A stretch of DNA of 49,513 nucleotides, taken from contig CALBGI010000029.1 in NCBI GenBank assembly GCA_937893675.1, positions 1 through 49,513 on the forward strand. The letters are read 5' to 3'. Source of the stretch: an uncultured Blautia sp. Its GTDB lineage: Bacteria; Bacillota; Clostridia; Lachnospirales; Lachnospiraceae. The notes under the pieces are model-generated. The model saw only the letters and a list, made by a program, of their open reading frames with translations. It had not been told where the DNA came from and made no database searches. Positions 17,402-25,730 of the stretch are shown piece after piece; the first letter of the stretch is position 1; every line of letters starts with the position of its first letter. The position numbers and the translations under genes were made by a program.

Positions 17402-18259
17402 ATGTGGATTGCAGACGGCTGGAAAGAATACGAAGTAATTGACACCTCCCGGGGTGAAAAGCTGGAACGCTGGGGGGATTATCTTCTGGTTCGTCCGGAC
17501 CCCCAGGTGATCTGGGATACCCCCCGCACACACCGGGGCTGGAAAAAAATGAACGGGCATTATCACAGAAGCAGCAGAGGCGGCGGGGAATGGGAATTTT
17601 TCAATCTCCCGGAGCAGTGGGACATCCACTATAAGGATCTCACCTTTCACCTGAAGCCCTTCAGCTTCAAGCATACCGGGCTTTTTCCGGAGCAGGCGGC
17701 CAACTGGGACTGGTTCGGGAATAAGATCCGCAAGGCCGGCCGGCCAATTAAGGTTCTGAACCTTTTTGCCTACACCGGAGGTGCTACCCTGGCTGCCGCA
17801 GCAGCCGGAGCCTCTGTCACCCACGTAGACGCCTCCAAGGGTATGGTGAGCTGGGCAAAAGAAAACGCCGCAGCTTCCGGACTGTCCGGCGCCCCCATCC
17901 GCTGGCTGGTGGATGACTGTGTAAAATTTGTGGAGCGGGAGATCCGCCGTGGCAATCACTACAATGCCATCATCATGGATCCGCCCTCCTACGGCCGCGG
18001 GCCCAAGGGAGAAATCTGGAAGATCGAGGACGCCATTCACCCGCTGGTAAAGCTCTGCGCAAAGCTTTTGAGCGACCAGCCCCTGTTTTTCCTCATCAAC
18101 TCCTACACCACAGGGCTTGCTCCCGCGGTGCTCACCTATATGCTTGCAACCGAACTCAAAGATTTCCATGGACATGTGGACTCCCAGGAAATCGGCCTTC
18201 CGGTAAAGGAAAGCGGTCTGATTCTTCCCTGCGGAGCTTCCGGACGGTGGGAGGCTTAA
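17402..18259 (+). CDS. Class I SAM-dependent methyltransferase (RlmI/RlmK-like)
   Basis: 285 residues from the ATG at 17402, preceded by GAGGT; an in-frame ATG 23 codons upstream lacks a site. The Rossmann core has motif I VLNLFAYTGGATLAAA, motif II VTHVDASKGMVSWAKENA and the catalytic NPPY-like MDPPSYGRGPKGE. This pattern is shared with the rRNA cytosine methyltransferases RlmI/RlmK, but the PUA domain of RlmI is missing. RNA methylation is the likely role. It is followed 4 bases later by the YitT gene, so the two are co-transcribed. Confidence 0.86.
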   Translation: MWIADGWKEYEVIDTSRGEKLERWGDYLLVRPDPQVIWDTPRTHRGWKKMNGHYHRSSRGGGEWEFFNLPEQWDIHYKDLTFHLKPFSFKHTGLFPEQAANWDWFGNKIRKAGRPIKVLNLFAYTGGATLAAAAAGASVTHVDASKGMVSWAKENAAASGLSGAPIRWLVDDCVKFVEREIRRGNHYNAIIMDPPSYGRGPKGEIWKIEDAIHPLVKLCAKLLSDQPLFFLINSYTTGLAPAVLTYMLATELKDFHGHVDSQEIGLPVKESGLILPCGASGRWEA

Positions 18260-18263
18260 CTTT

Positions 18264-19127
18264 ATGACAAAACCGGATATGAAAAAAGAATCCGTGCGAT
18301 ACGGCTGCGCCATCCTGGCTGCTGTTATCCTCGCTGTCAACATCAAAACCTTTGTCCGGGCAGGCGGCCTGTTTCCAGGCGGCTTTTCCGGTCTGACACT
18401 GCTTCTGCAAAATATTTTCTCGGAATTTATGGGTGTAGAAGTGCCATATTCGGTCTTTAACATCGGGCTGAACCTTATCCCGATCATCATCGGTCTCAAA
18501 TTTGTGGGAGTGAAATTTACCCTGAGCTCCTGCTGCGTGGTATTTCTGTCCAGTTTTCTCACGGATTTGATCCCGGTGCAGCCCATCACCTACGATACCC
18601 TTCTGGTAAGCATTTTCGGCGGTCTCATCAACGGCGCCGCCATCAGCCTGTGTCTCATCGGAAATACCAGCTCCGGCGGTACGGATATCATCGCTATTTA
18701 TTTTTCCGAAAAAAACGGCAAAGATATCTGGAACATCATCCTAGCAGCCAATGCCCTGATGCTGGTCATCGCCGGTATTCTGTTCGGCTGGGACAGAGCG
18801 CTTTACTCCATTATTTTTCAGTTTACTTCCACACAGACTGTGCAGATGCTTCACCAGCGTTACAAAAAACATACGCTGTTTATCATCACCAAAAAGCCCA
18901 AAGAAGTATATCAGGAAATTTCCCACCTTACCCGGCACTCCGCCACCGTATTTCGCGGAGAGGGCTGCTACACCAACGATACCACGCATCTGCTCTACTC
19001 CGTGGTATCCCGGGAAGAAGCCAAGCTCCTGGTAAAAAAGGTACATGAAATCGACCCGGAGGCTTTTGTCAACATTATCAAGACTGACTATATCAACGGA
19101 CGTTTTTATCACAAAGCGGATTATTAA
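18264..19127 (+). CDS. YitT-family membrane protein
   Basis: 287 residues. Five or so membrane segments fill the first ~200 residues (DUF161/YitT), with the family motifs RAGGLFPGGFSGL and GNTSSGGTDI. The C-terminal ~80 residues form the DUF2179 domain (VFRGEGCYTNDTTHLLYSVVSR). The molecular function of the family is not established. The start is 4 bases after the methyltransferase stop. It is the second gene of a two-gene unit. Confidence 0.92.
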   Translation: MTKPDMKKESVRYGCAILAAVILAVNIKTFVRAGGLFPGGFSGLTLLLQNIFSEFMGVEVPYSVFNIGLNLIPIIIGLKFVGVKFTLSSCCVVFLSSFLTDLIPVQPITYDTLLVSIFGGLINGAAISLCLIGNTSSGGTDIIAIYFSEKNGKDIWNIILAANALMLVIAGILFGWDRALYSIIFQFTSTQTVQMLHQRYKKHTLFIITKKPKEVYQEISHLTRHSATVFRGEGCYTNDTTHLLYSVVSREEAKLLVKKVHEIDPEAFVNIIKTDYINGRFYHKADY

Positions 19128-19131
19128 CTTC

Positions 19132-19160
19132 TTGAAACGGGGTTTTCACAGGAGTATAAT
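19132..19160 (+). promoter_or_regulatory. Strong promoter for the nine-cysteine mini-protein
   Basis: TTGAAA (19132-19137), a 17-base spacer and a consensus TATAAT (19155-19160). It is followed within 12 bases by an AGGAGGG ribosome binding site, so the leader is very short. Confidence 0.75.
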
Positions 19161-19183
19161 AGAAAAAAGGAGGGTGATGTGTT

Positions 19184-19375
19184 ATGAGTAACAGACCAAA
19201 ACCCAACGACAGCCAGCCATTCAGCCTGAGTCCGGAGTATGACCGCCACGACTGTGAGAAATGTGTGTGCTCCACCTGCTATGAACAGGAATTCTGCGAC
19301 AGATGCAGCACCTGCAAGGATCACTCCCGGCTGAAAGAAAGCTGCGGCCGCTATGAGGGAGCGTATTGCTATTAA
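19184..19375 (+). CDS. Small cysteine-rich protein, 63 aa
   Basis: 63 residues with nine cysteines at positions 24, 27, 29, 32, 38, 41, 44, 54 and 62. The pattern CxxCxCxxC...CxxCxxC suggests a zinc or iron-sulfur binding mini-protein. There is no signal peptide. The first 20 residues are polar and disordered (NDSQPFSLSPEYD). It has its own near-consensus promoter, an AAGGAGGG site and a strong terminator, so it is very likely expressed at a good level. It faces rubrerythrin, sharing the terminator. Function unknown; a link to redox or metal handling is inference. Confidence 0.75.
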   Translation: MSNRPKPNDSQPFSLSPEYDRHDCEKCVCSTCYEQEFCDRCSTCKDHSRLKESCGRYEGAYCY

Positions 19376-19390
19376 AATTGGAGAAACCAA

Positions 19391-19430
19391 CAAAATTCAG
19401 CTCCGGTGGGATCACCAGAGCTGAATTTTG
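19391..19430. terminator. Shared terminator between the Cys-rich protein and rubrerythrin
   Basis: CAAAATTCAGCTC (19391-19403) pairs with GAGCTGAATTTTG (19418-19430), with an additional inner GGTG/CACC stem. A TTTTG-TTTT tract follows on the plus strand and an AAAA run lies on the other side. It serves both converging genes. Confidence 0.9.
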
Positions 19431-19443
19431 TTTTCCGGTATTC

Positions 19444-20043
19444 TCAGCACGCTGTGAACGGGGCCAGCTCCAGCCGCACAAAGTATCCCTGCTCGTGACG
19501 GCAGGACGGGCAAAGCTCCGGCGCTTTGGTTGTCTCACAGATATAGCCGCAGTTCAGACAGATCCAACCGGTTTTCACCTCTGAGACATAAAGCTTGCCT
19601 TCCTCGATCCACCTGGCAAAACGGCCGAACCGTTCTCCGTGGACCTTCTCCACCTCTCCGATCATCTGAAAGCTGTGGGCAATGGCCTCAAAGCCTTCCT
19701 CTTTTGCCTGATCCCCAAATCGTTTGTATACATCGTCATGCTCTTCCATTTCATTGTGCTGCGCCATGCGAAGAAGGCTCAGCAGATCCGGGGCAATATC
19801 CACCGGATAGGTACCGTCTATGGAGATCGTCTCTCCCGCTTCCTCTGTCAGATAATTGTAAAAAACCTCTGCGTGCTCCTTCTCCTGCTCCGCCGTAAAA
19901 AGGAAAAGCTGAGCGATCGCCGGCTGCTGGGCTTTTCCGGCCTGCTGGGCCGCAAAGGTATATCGGTTTCTCGCCTGACTCTCACCGGCAAACGCCCTCA
20001 TCAGATTCTTTTTTGTCTCACTGTTCTTAAAATCAACTGCCAT
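19444..20043 (-). CDS. rbr: Rubrerythrin
   Basis: 199 residues. The N-terminal ferritin-like four-helix domain carries the di-iron ligands in AGESQARNRY, EQEKEHAEVFYNY, HNEMEEHDDVY and IGEVEKVHGERF. The C-terminal rubredoxin-like domain has two Cys pairs, CLNCGY and CPSC. It reduces hydrogen peroxide in the cytoplasm of anaerobes. The ATG has a CAGGAGGC site. Upstream is a 7-bp hairpin, GGACAGC-CTGC-GCTGTCC (20074-20091), that may be a regulatory site. Confidence 0.96.
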   Translation of the reverse strand: MAVDFKNSETKKNLMRAFAGESQARNRYTFAAQQAGKAQQPAIAQLFLFTAEQEKEHAEVFYNYLTEEAGETISIDGTYPVDIAPDLLSLLRMAQHNEMEEHDDVYKRFGDQAKEEGFEAIAHSFQMIGEVEKVHGERFGRFARWIEEGKLYVSEVKTGWICLNCGYICETTKAPELCPSCRHEQGYFVRLELAPFTAC

Positions 20044-20236
20044 AATCTGCCTCCTGGGATTTTATTTTCAGACGGACAGCCTGCGCTGTCCTTATCTAAA
20101 GGAAGCATTTCCCCAAACAGGGATTTTTATACAGAAAGCGAAAAGGAACGCGGCCAGATTCCCTTTCTCACAGGTTTCGCCGCGCCCCTCTTTCAGGCAG
20201 TCGTTTCATTTTGCAGACAGTTTCTTTGAACTGTTC

Positions 20237-21151
20237 TCATTGCTTCAGAAGTTTCTCAAATTCACTTTCACTCATTTGCAGGCGCCTGGCCGCTTCTTCT
20301 ACGGACAAAAGGCCGTCGCGCACCAGACTTAACAGCCCTTCTTCAAGCCCCTGACGGATTCCTTGTTTTAAAATATCTTTTGCTTCGTAATCTAAAACTT
20401 TTCCTCCCATTACAGCCTTCACTCCTTCCCTTACATTGGAGTATCGTGCGGTAAGATTTTCCACAACCTTATTGGACATATCAATGATTGCACATTTCGT
20501 GTATTCGCTGATTTCCTCCGCGGCGCACATCATTTCCAACCGGTTTCTTATCTCCTGGTATCTCTGCTTCAGTTCTCTCATTTTTCCTGCATTGTTGTTG
20601 TATTCACGCAGCTCTTTTTCATAAGAAAAAATATAAAACGGAATCAGAAACAACATGTGTTTTTCAAATATTTCTTCTATGGAATATTTCTGTGTCTTCA
20701 GCACCGGAATCTCGTAAGTGACACTGCATCCCGGTGTGCTTATCTCAACAGTCAGCGCATCCGGCGTCTGAGAATTATGCCGCAGATACAAAACTGCAGA
20801 ATGCGGAAATGTGACCTTCAAATGATGTCTGATCACCTCTCCGTCGTCCAGCGCAATCTGCGAATCATACTCAAAAAACCGGATCAAAAGACTGCCGTCA
20901 GGCGTACTTTGACACTCTATGTGATATTTTTTGCATACAGCCCCCTGGATCACAAAACAGGAGTCCGTAATTTTCTCTTTTGTATTTCCATCCTGTTGAT
21001 TTAGAAAATGTTCATTCGGTGAAAAAGTGATTTTCTCTTTTCCCGTATAATTTTCGCCGAAAATTTCATTTACAACAGGGATTATCAGTTCCGTACAGTC
21101 ATTCAACAGTGTCCGAAAGACATCATCATAAGGAGTATTGATATTTTTCAT
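20237..21151 (-). CDS. Rpn-like PD-(D/E)XK nuclease family protein
   Basis: 304 residues of the Rpn/PDDEXK transposase-related type common in Lachnospiraceae. It starts NTPYDDVFRTLLNDC, the family opening. The candidate core is DSCFVI (Asp) and YHIECQS (Glu-x-Gln). The central PVLKTQKYS and LFLIPFYIF blocks follow. The C-terminal region has KGIRQGLEEG-like repeats and a small HTH-like SVEEAARRLQMSESEFEKLL. Rpn proteins are DNA nucleases linked to recombination or phage defence. No partner gene or flanking repeat is seen here. A GGGAGAA site precedes the ATG. Confidence 0.78.
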   Translation of the reverse strand: MKNINTPYDDVFRTLLNDCTELIIPVVNEIFGENYTGKEKITFSPNEHFLNQQDGNTKEKITDSCFVIQGAVCKKYHIECQSTPDGSLLIRFFEYDSQIALDDGEVIRHHLKVTFPHSAVLYLRHNSQTPDALTVEISTPGCSVTYEIPVLKTQKYSIEEIFEKHMLFLIPFYIFSYEKELREYNNNAGKMRELKQRYQEIRNRLEMMCAAEEISEYTKCAIIDMSNKVVENLTARYSNVREGVKAVMGGKVLDYEAKDILKQGIRQGLEEGLLSLVRDGLLSVEEAARRLQMSESEFEKLLKQ

Positions 21152-21247
21152 GTACTCTGATTCTCCCTAACATGAATCGACTGCCTATCTTTATTTTAAC
21201 AGAAGCATGGGAAATCCGCCATAGAATTTTGGACGCAGATACAAAAA

Positions 21248-22555
21248 TCACCGTCCGGAATGCTCCTCACACCTGCAATACACAAACAGCTCAAACGCCC
21301 CGTTTTCCCGGCGTATTTCCATGGAGCCGCTGTACTTCTCCGCCACCTTGCGGATACTGCGCAGACCCAATCCATGCTCTGCCCGTTCTCTCTTGGTCGT
21401 GGCGGGAAGTCCGTCTGCACCAGCCTCCCAGCTGACAGGTTCACAGGAGTTTTTTACCCGAAGCACCAGCATTCCTTTGCCGAGGCGGCTCTCCAGGGTG
21501 ATTTTTCGTTCCGGCACCGGCAGCCTTTGCACCGCCTCCAACGCGTTGTCCAATGCATTTCCAAATAATGCGCAGATGTCCTGCTTTTCCATGGAAATTT
21601 CTCCCGGGATATCCGCCTTCACGTCGAAAGCAGCTTCCTTCTGTTCCAGCACCGCCGCCTTGCTGCTCAACACTGCATTGACCGTCTCATCCCCGCAGTA
21701 TTTCAGTCTCCTGCCAAGCTGCGGATTCTCAAGGAGCCCCTGAAGATACTCCCGCTGCCGTTCTCCTGTAAGAGCGAGCGCCGTTTGAAGATGATTGTTC
21801 ATATCGTGGCGCAGACGCCGCACCTCCTCGTTCTGCTGCGCAAGGGCGTCGTAATATTTCTGATTCATCTCATAGAGGATCCGTTCTTCCTCCAGACGCT
21901 GCTGCCGCTCCAGCACCAGAACCATCCACAAAAGTCCCAGAAACGCAGACAGCGCCAAAATGCAGAAAATGAGACTCTGCAAAGATTTATCGCTGCGAAA
22001 GCTGTCTTTTGCCAAAAGCACTGTGTTGAACACAACGCCCAGCGGCGTTGCCGTAAGCAGCAGCAACAGACTCCACATAGGCACGGAGAGCTCAAACTCC
22101 CGCCGGATGGAAAGTCTGCGGATTCCCTGCCACAGCAGAAACCAGAACAGGATTCGCAATCCTGTACTCAGAATTGCGAATTCCATCATCCCATGTGTCT
22201 TGATCCAGTTATCCACAATGGTGCTGACCGCAAACAAAATACTGGAAAACATCAGCCCGAGCGCCAGCCTTTTGAGAACGCTCCCTTCATAACCCAGATA
22301 TACGATTCCAAGAAATACCAGAAAAGTGGGCAGAATATTGGCCCAGTCGCCCAGATAAATGATCATCATGGAGGCAAAGCCAAAGACTGCCACAAGAAGG
22401 ATCTTCTTCCAGCGCTGCCTGCCGGTCACCAGCAGACACCCCATGGCACGATAAATAAGCCACCCGGCCAGCGGCACAAGAACTGCCACAAACACCAGCC
22501 GCCAGATAGTCAGCGTCGTGTCCGAAACCGCCGCTATCTGCAGCTCGGAGTTCAA
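21248..22555 (-). CDS. Sensor histidine kinase of the GHKL (AgrC/LytTR-partner) type
   Basis: 435 residues if translation starts at the TTG at 22555. This TTG overlaps the stop of the response regulator by two bases (TTGA) and has GGGAGGGGG upstream. The first in-frame ATG-type start lies 75 bases into the regulator gene, which is unlikely. About six membrane segments fill residues ~10-215, then a coiled coil, then the phospho-acceptor LRHDMNNHLQ. A GHKL ATPase domain follows with NALDNALEAV and GLGLRSI. It senses an extracellular signal, often a peptide in this class, and phosphorylates the adjacent LytTR regulator. Confidence 0.88.
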   Translation of the reverse strand: MNSELQIAAVSDTTLTIWRLVFVAVLVPLAGWLIYRAMGCLLVTGRQRWKKILLVAVFGFASMMIIYLGDWANILPTFLVFLGIVYLGYEGSVLKRLALGLMFSSILFAVSTIVDNWIKTHGMMEFAILSTGLRILFWFLLWQGIRRLSIRREFELSVPMWSLLLLLTATPLGVVFNTVLLAKDSFRSDKSLQSLIFCILALSAFLGLLWMVLVLERQQRLEEERILYEMNQKYYDALAQQNEEVRRLRHDMNNHLQTALALTGERQREYLQGLLENPQLGRRLKYCGDETVNAVLSSKAAVLEQKEAAFDVKADIPGEISMEKQDICALFGNALDNALEAVQRLPVPERKITLESRLGKGMLVLRVKNSCEPVSWEAGADGLPATTKRERAEHGLGLRSIRKVAEKYSGSMEIRRENGAFELFVYCRCEEHSGR

Positions 22556-23262
22556 AATCCCCCTCCCAGCATATTCCGCGCAAGCTGACTCATGGCCTGC
22601 TCCTTCATGCCGCGGCTGACCGGCAGACATTTTCCAGCCACATGCACCTCATCATGCCCCACATAATCCACCTTGTCCGGATTCACCAGATAGCGCTGAT
22701 GAATGCGGACAAATTCTTCCGTCCTGCGCTCCACCTCGTCCAGCTTTCCGTAGAATGTATATTCCTTTTTCTCCGTCACCACAGTTACCAGACGGCGGTC
22801 ACTGTAAAAAAACGCGATCTCCGAGAAAGGAAGCCGATAGGTTCCGTCACTGTTCTTAAACGAAAACATCCGGCTGCTTTCCTGTAAGAGAAGCTCTGCT
22901 GCCCTGTCCAGGATCCCCCGCAGACGCTTTGTTTCTGCCGGCTTCATCACATAGTCCAGCGCGCCCACTTTGTAACCGTCAAACACATAATCCCGATAGC
23001 CCGTTACAAACACGATTTTCAGTTCCCGGTTGAATTCCCGGATCCTGCGGGCAGTTTCCATCCCGTTCAAATCCGACATTTCCACATCCAAAAAGAGGAG
23101 GTCGATTTCGCCCGGATGGCTGCCCAGCCAGCGCACTGCGCTGCCGCCTCCCGAAAACTCATATACAATCTCCTCTTGCTTTTCGTTTATTATTTTTTCA
23201 AGCTGGAAGCGCAGGTTCTCCCGCGCCTCCAGTTCATCATCGCATATGGCGATTCGTATCAT
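22552..23262 (-). CDS. LytTR-family response regulator
   Basis: 236 residues. The receiver domain has the acidic pair in ICDDE, phospho-acceptor Asp59 in LLFLDVEM, and the switch Lys in YVMKPAE. The C-terminal LytTR DNA-binding domain (about 130-236) has FSEIAFFYSDRR and FVRIHQRYLVN, which are family hallmarks. It binds paired direct repeats spaced about two helical turns. Such repeats lie upstream at 25554-25589, between gnpA and the ABC transporter. AAGGAGAG precedes the ATG. It is 26 bases downstream of gnpA, in the same operon. Confidence 0.93.
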   Translation of the reverse strand: MIRIAICDDELEARENLRFQLEKIINEKQEEIVYEFSGGGSAVRWLGSHPGEIDLLFLDVEMSDLNGMETARRIREFNRELKIVFVTGYRDYVFDGYKVGALDYVMKPAETKRLRGILDRAAELLLQESSRMFSFKNSDGTYRLPFSEIAFFYSDRRLVTVVTEKKEYTFYGKLDEVERRTEEFVRIHQRYLVNPDKVDYVGHDEVHVAGKCLPVSRGMKEQAMSQLARNMLGGGF

Positions 23263-23288
23263 GTCAAACTCTCCTTGGGTCAGCCATT

Positions 23289-25448
23289 TTACAGCTCATA
23301 CCAGATAATTTCATTGGCGTCCAGCTTCAGCGCAAAGCTCTCCCCATCTCCCTTGTAGACTGTCGTTTCCTGTGGCTCATAGGTATTGTTCACCACGCAG
23401 TATTTGCTGTTTGCCGGGTATGCATGGACCTCCACATTCTCGTTGGTGCTGAACCATTTGAGAAGCTCTCCCTCACTGTGGCAGCTCCACAGGATCGCAC
23501 GGTACAGAAGGCGGCTGTTCTCAAAGGAGAAGGGCAGTCCGCTGATATAAACGCTCCGGCCTTTGCCAAACTCGTTGACCGCAAGCTGCACCTCTTTTTC
23601 CCTCTGCACCAGGATCGTGGTCCCCTCCAGGGCGTACATGCTCTTCTTGCCTTCCCCGAAGTCGATGTCACCCCTGCAGTCCTCGGTGATGAAATGCTCA
23701 AAATGGTTGTCCCAGTTGTATTTGTCATAGCCCAGGGTAAAGCCGGTCTCTTTCTCCACGCCCAGCACATTGGCCAGCTGGATAAAGCGTCCCTGGCTCT
23801 GATGGCCTGTAGGCTCGCCCACACCGATGAAGCCGCCTCCGTTGTATACAAATTCCTTAATGCGGCTGGCGATGACCGGATTCTCCCACCAGGTGCCTCC
23901 GGTATGCGCAGTGTCCGCATCCCCGATATTGAGGATCACATCCACATCCTTCAGCACATCCGGGTTGTCCAGGATATCCTGGAAGCTTAAGAACACAACG
24001 TCAAAGGGTGCTCCGGAAAGGGCCTCGATGATTCCCGCATAGGAATAATTCTGCTTCTGATACAGGGCATGGTGCACCATGTGCGCGCCCCAGGCTCTCA
24101 TTTTGCCCCAGCAGTTCAGCACTGCCACCTTTTTCACGCAGTACGGGGTCGTTCCCTTAATGTTTGTGTAAAGCTCGCGGAACTCGTTGCACACAGACTC
24201 CACATAGTCGATAAATTCCGGGAAATCCAGGGCAAGCTTCAGATATCCGCCGTAGCCGATACGGTCAATGGGGCTTCTCAGGATCGCACGTCTTGCAGTC
24301 ACCCAGTTCACCTTCGCTTCCTTCACCGGGTCTCCGCCCTCGTGGAAGGTATCCGGGAAGAAGTAGGGAAGCAGACGTCCCTCAATGTAATCCACGCCCT
24401 TGATGTCGCTCAGGAGACGGAGTGTGGAGCCGTTGCCCACGCTTCCCACCACTGCGTCAAGACCGATATTTTTGAACTCATCCATAAAGGGCTCTGTTCC
24501 GATCCAGTGGTCGCCCAGGAACATCATGGCTTCCTTGCCGCCCTCGTGGGTGATGTCCACCATTTCCTTTGCCAGCTGAGATACGTATTTGCGCTGGAAT
24601 GCCTGGAAATCGCTGAACTCTTTGGAGGGTACGCGGTACTGGTTGTTATAGTAGCCCTGGTCGATGATATATTCCGGACGGAAGCGGTATCCCACTTCTT
24701 TTTCAAACTGCTCCAGGATATAGGGGCTCACGGATGCGGAATATCCGTACCAGTCCACATATTTCTCTCTGGCCTGCTCGTCAAACAGCAGGGTAAACTG
24801 GTGGAAAAACGTGGTGAAACGAATGACGTCCACATAGGGGTGCTCCTCCATGAACTTTTTGAGACGCTCCATGGAGAACGCTCTGGTAGCCGGCTGGCGC
24901 ACATCAAAGGTGATCTGGTGCTCCACATCCTTCCAGTCGTTGGTCACGGCATTGTACATATGTACCGGATCCCACATGATATATGCCAGGAAGCTTACCG
25001 TGTAATCATGGAAAGGCACCGCCTTCACCGTAACCTCCTGGGTCTCGCTGTCATAGCTCCAGGCATCTGTGCTCACCACTTCTCCTGTGGTTCTGTCCAC
25101 AACCTCCCACCAGCGTGTGATATCGTCACGGCTGTTGGGGGTGAGCATATCCGGATACAGGCCTTTCATCAGCGGAATGCGAAGCTCCTCTTCGCAGGCA
25201 GTATAAAACGGCGTCATGACATACACCTGCTGGATCTCCTCCGGATGGCTTTTTGCCCACGCGTTATCCTTTCTGGTGGTGTAATAGGTGGAATACACCT
25301 TCGCATCCACATCCTTCAGCTCTTCCGGAAAATCCGTACCGTCACAGTCACGAACTGCGTCCGCACCCCAGCGCTCCATCAGCTCTATGGTCTGGGGGAT
25401 CACATCCACATCTGTCGGTATTGTTACTCGTCCCACATTTTTTTTCAT
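23289..25448 (-). CDS. gnpA: GH112 phosphorylase: galacto-N-biose/lacto-N-biose (or galactosyl-rhamnose) phosphorylase
   Basis: 719 residues from the ATG at 25448 (AGGAGAAGG upstream). It matches GH112 from end to end: VGRVTIPTDVDVIPQTIELM, DAVRDCDGTDFPEELK, FTTFFHQFTLLFDEQ, GYSASVSPYIL, GDHWIGTEP and GGGFIGVGEPTGHQSQGRF. It is cytoplasmic, with no signal peptide. It splits Gal-beta-1,3-GlcNAc/GalNAc with phosphate to give Gal-1-P. A branch of GH112 prefers Gal-beta-1,4-rhamnose, and sequence alone does not let me separate them here. It heads an operon with the LytTR regulator and kinase. Confidence 0.93.
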   Translation of the reverse strand: MKKNVGRVTIPTDVDVIPQTIELMERWGADAVRDCDGTDFPEELKDVDAKVYSTYYTTRKDNAWAKSHPEEIQQVYVMTPFYTACEEELRIPLMKGLYPDMLTPNSRDDITRWWEVVDRTTGEVVSTDAWSYDSETQEVTVKAVPFHDYTVSFLAYIMWDPVHMYNAVTNDWKDVEHQITFDVRQPATRAFSMERLKKFMEEHPYVDVIRFTTFFHQFTLLFDEQAREKYVDWYGYSASVSPYILEQFEKEVGYRFRPEYIIDQGYYNNQYRVPSKEFSDFQAFQRKYVSQLAKEMVDITHEGGKEAMMFLGDHWIGTEPFMDEFKNIGLDAVVGSVGNGSTLRLLSDIKGVDYIEGRLLPYFFPDTFHEGGDPVKEAKVNWVTARRAILRSPIDRIGYGGYLKLALDFPEFIDYVESVCNEFRELYTNIKGTTPYCVKKVAVLNCWGKMRAWGAHMVHHALYQKQNYSYAGIIEALSGAPFDVVFLSFQDILDNPDVLKDVDVILNIGDADTAHTGGTWWENPVIASRIKEFVYNGGGFIGVGEPTGHQSQGRFIQLANVLGVEKETGFTLGYDKYNWDNHFEHFITEDCRGDIDFGEGKKSMYALEGTTILVQREKEVQLAVNEFGKGRSVYISGLPFSFENSRLLYRAILWSCHSEGELLKWFSTNENVEVHAYPANSKYCVVNNTYEPQETTVYKGDGESFALKLDANEIIWYEL

Positions 25449-25498
25449 ATTCGCCTTCTCCTGTTCTTTTGTTTTTAGTTGCAAAACTATCTGATTTA

Positions 25499-25527
25499 AC
25501 TATAAAACAAACCCTGTTTCCCCGCAA
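25499..25527 (-). promoter_or_regulatory. Promoter of the gnpA-LytTR operon
   Basis: On the minus strand, TTGCGG (25522-25527), a 17-base spacer and TATAGT (25499-25504). The direct repeats at 25554-25618 lie directly upstream. Confidence 0.55.
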
Positions 25528-25553
25528 GCCCCAAAAAACAAACTGGAGTTACC

Positions 25554-25618
25554 TGTGCAAAATTTTACACCGGATGTGCAAAACTTTACCTGTTTTTTTG
25601 CCTCCTGCCAAACTTTAC
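25554..25618. promoter_or_regulatory. Three direct repeats, candidate LytTR binding sites
   Basis: TGTGCAAAATTTTAC (25554-25568) and TGTGCAAAACTTTAC (25575-25589) are spaced 21 bases start to start. A degenerate third copy, CCTGCCAAACTTTAC (25604-25618), follows. LytTR regulators bind direct repeats with about this two-turn spacing. The site lies between the divergent gnpA and ABC transporter promoters and could act on both. The ABC-side -10 is TATAAT at 25675-25680 with a poor -35, as expected for an activated promoter. Confidence 0.6.
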
Positions 25619-25730
25619 ATCACGCCTGCAGCCTGTGACACCTCCGAATCCGTTTCCCTCTTCCTGGTGTTATATATAATATCAGACCTGCAGTTTTCAT
25701 TCTGCCAAATCGTCATTCAAGGAGGTACTT

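Noticed and set aside
24069..25478. 469-residue open frame opposite gnpA
   Set aside because: His-rich antisense shadow. GH112 motifs are unmistakable on the minus strand.
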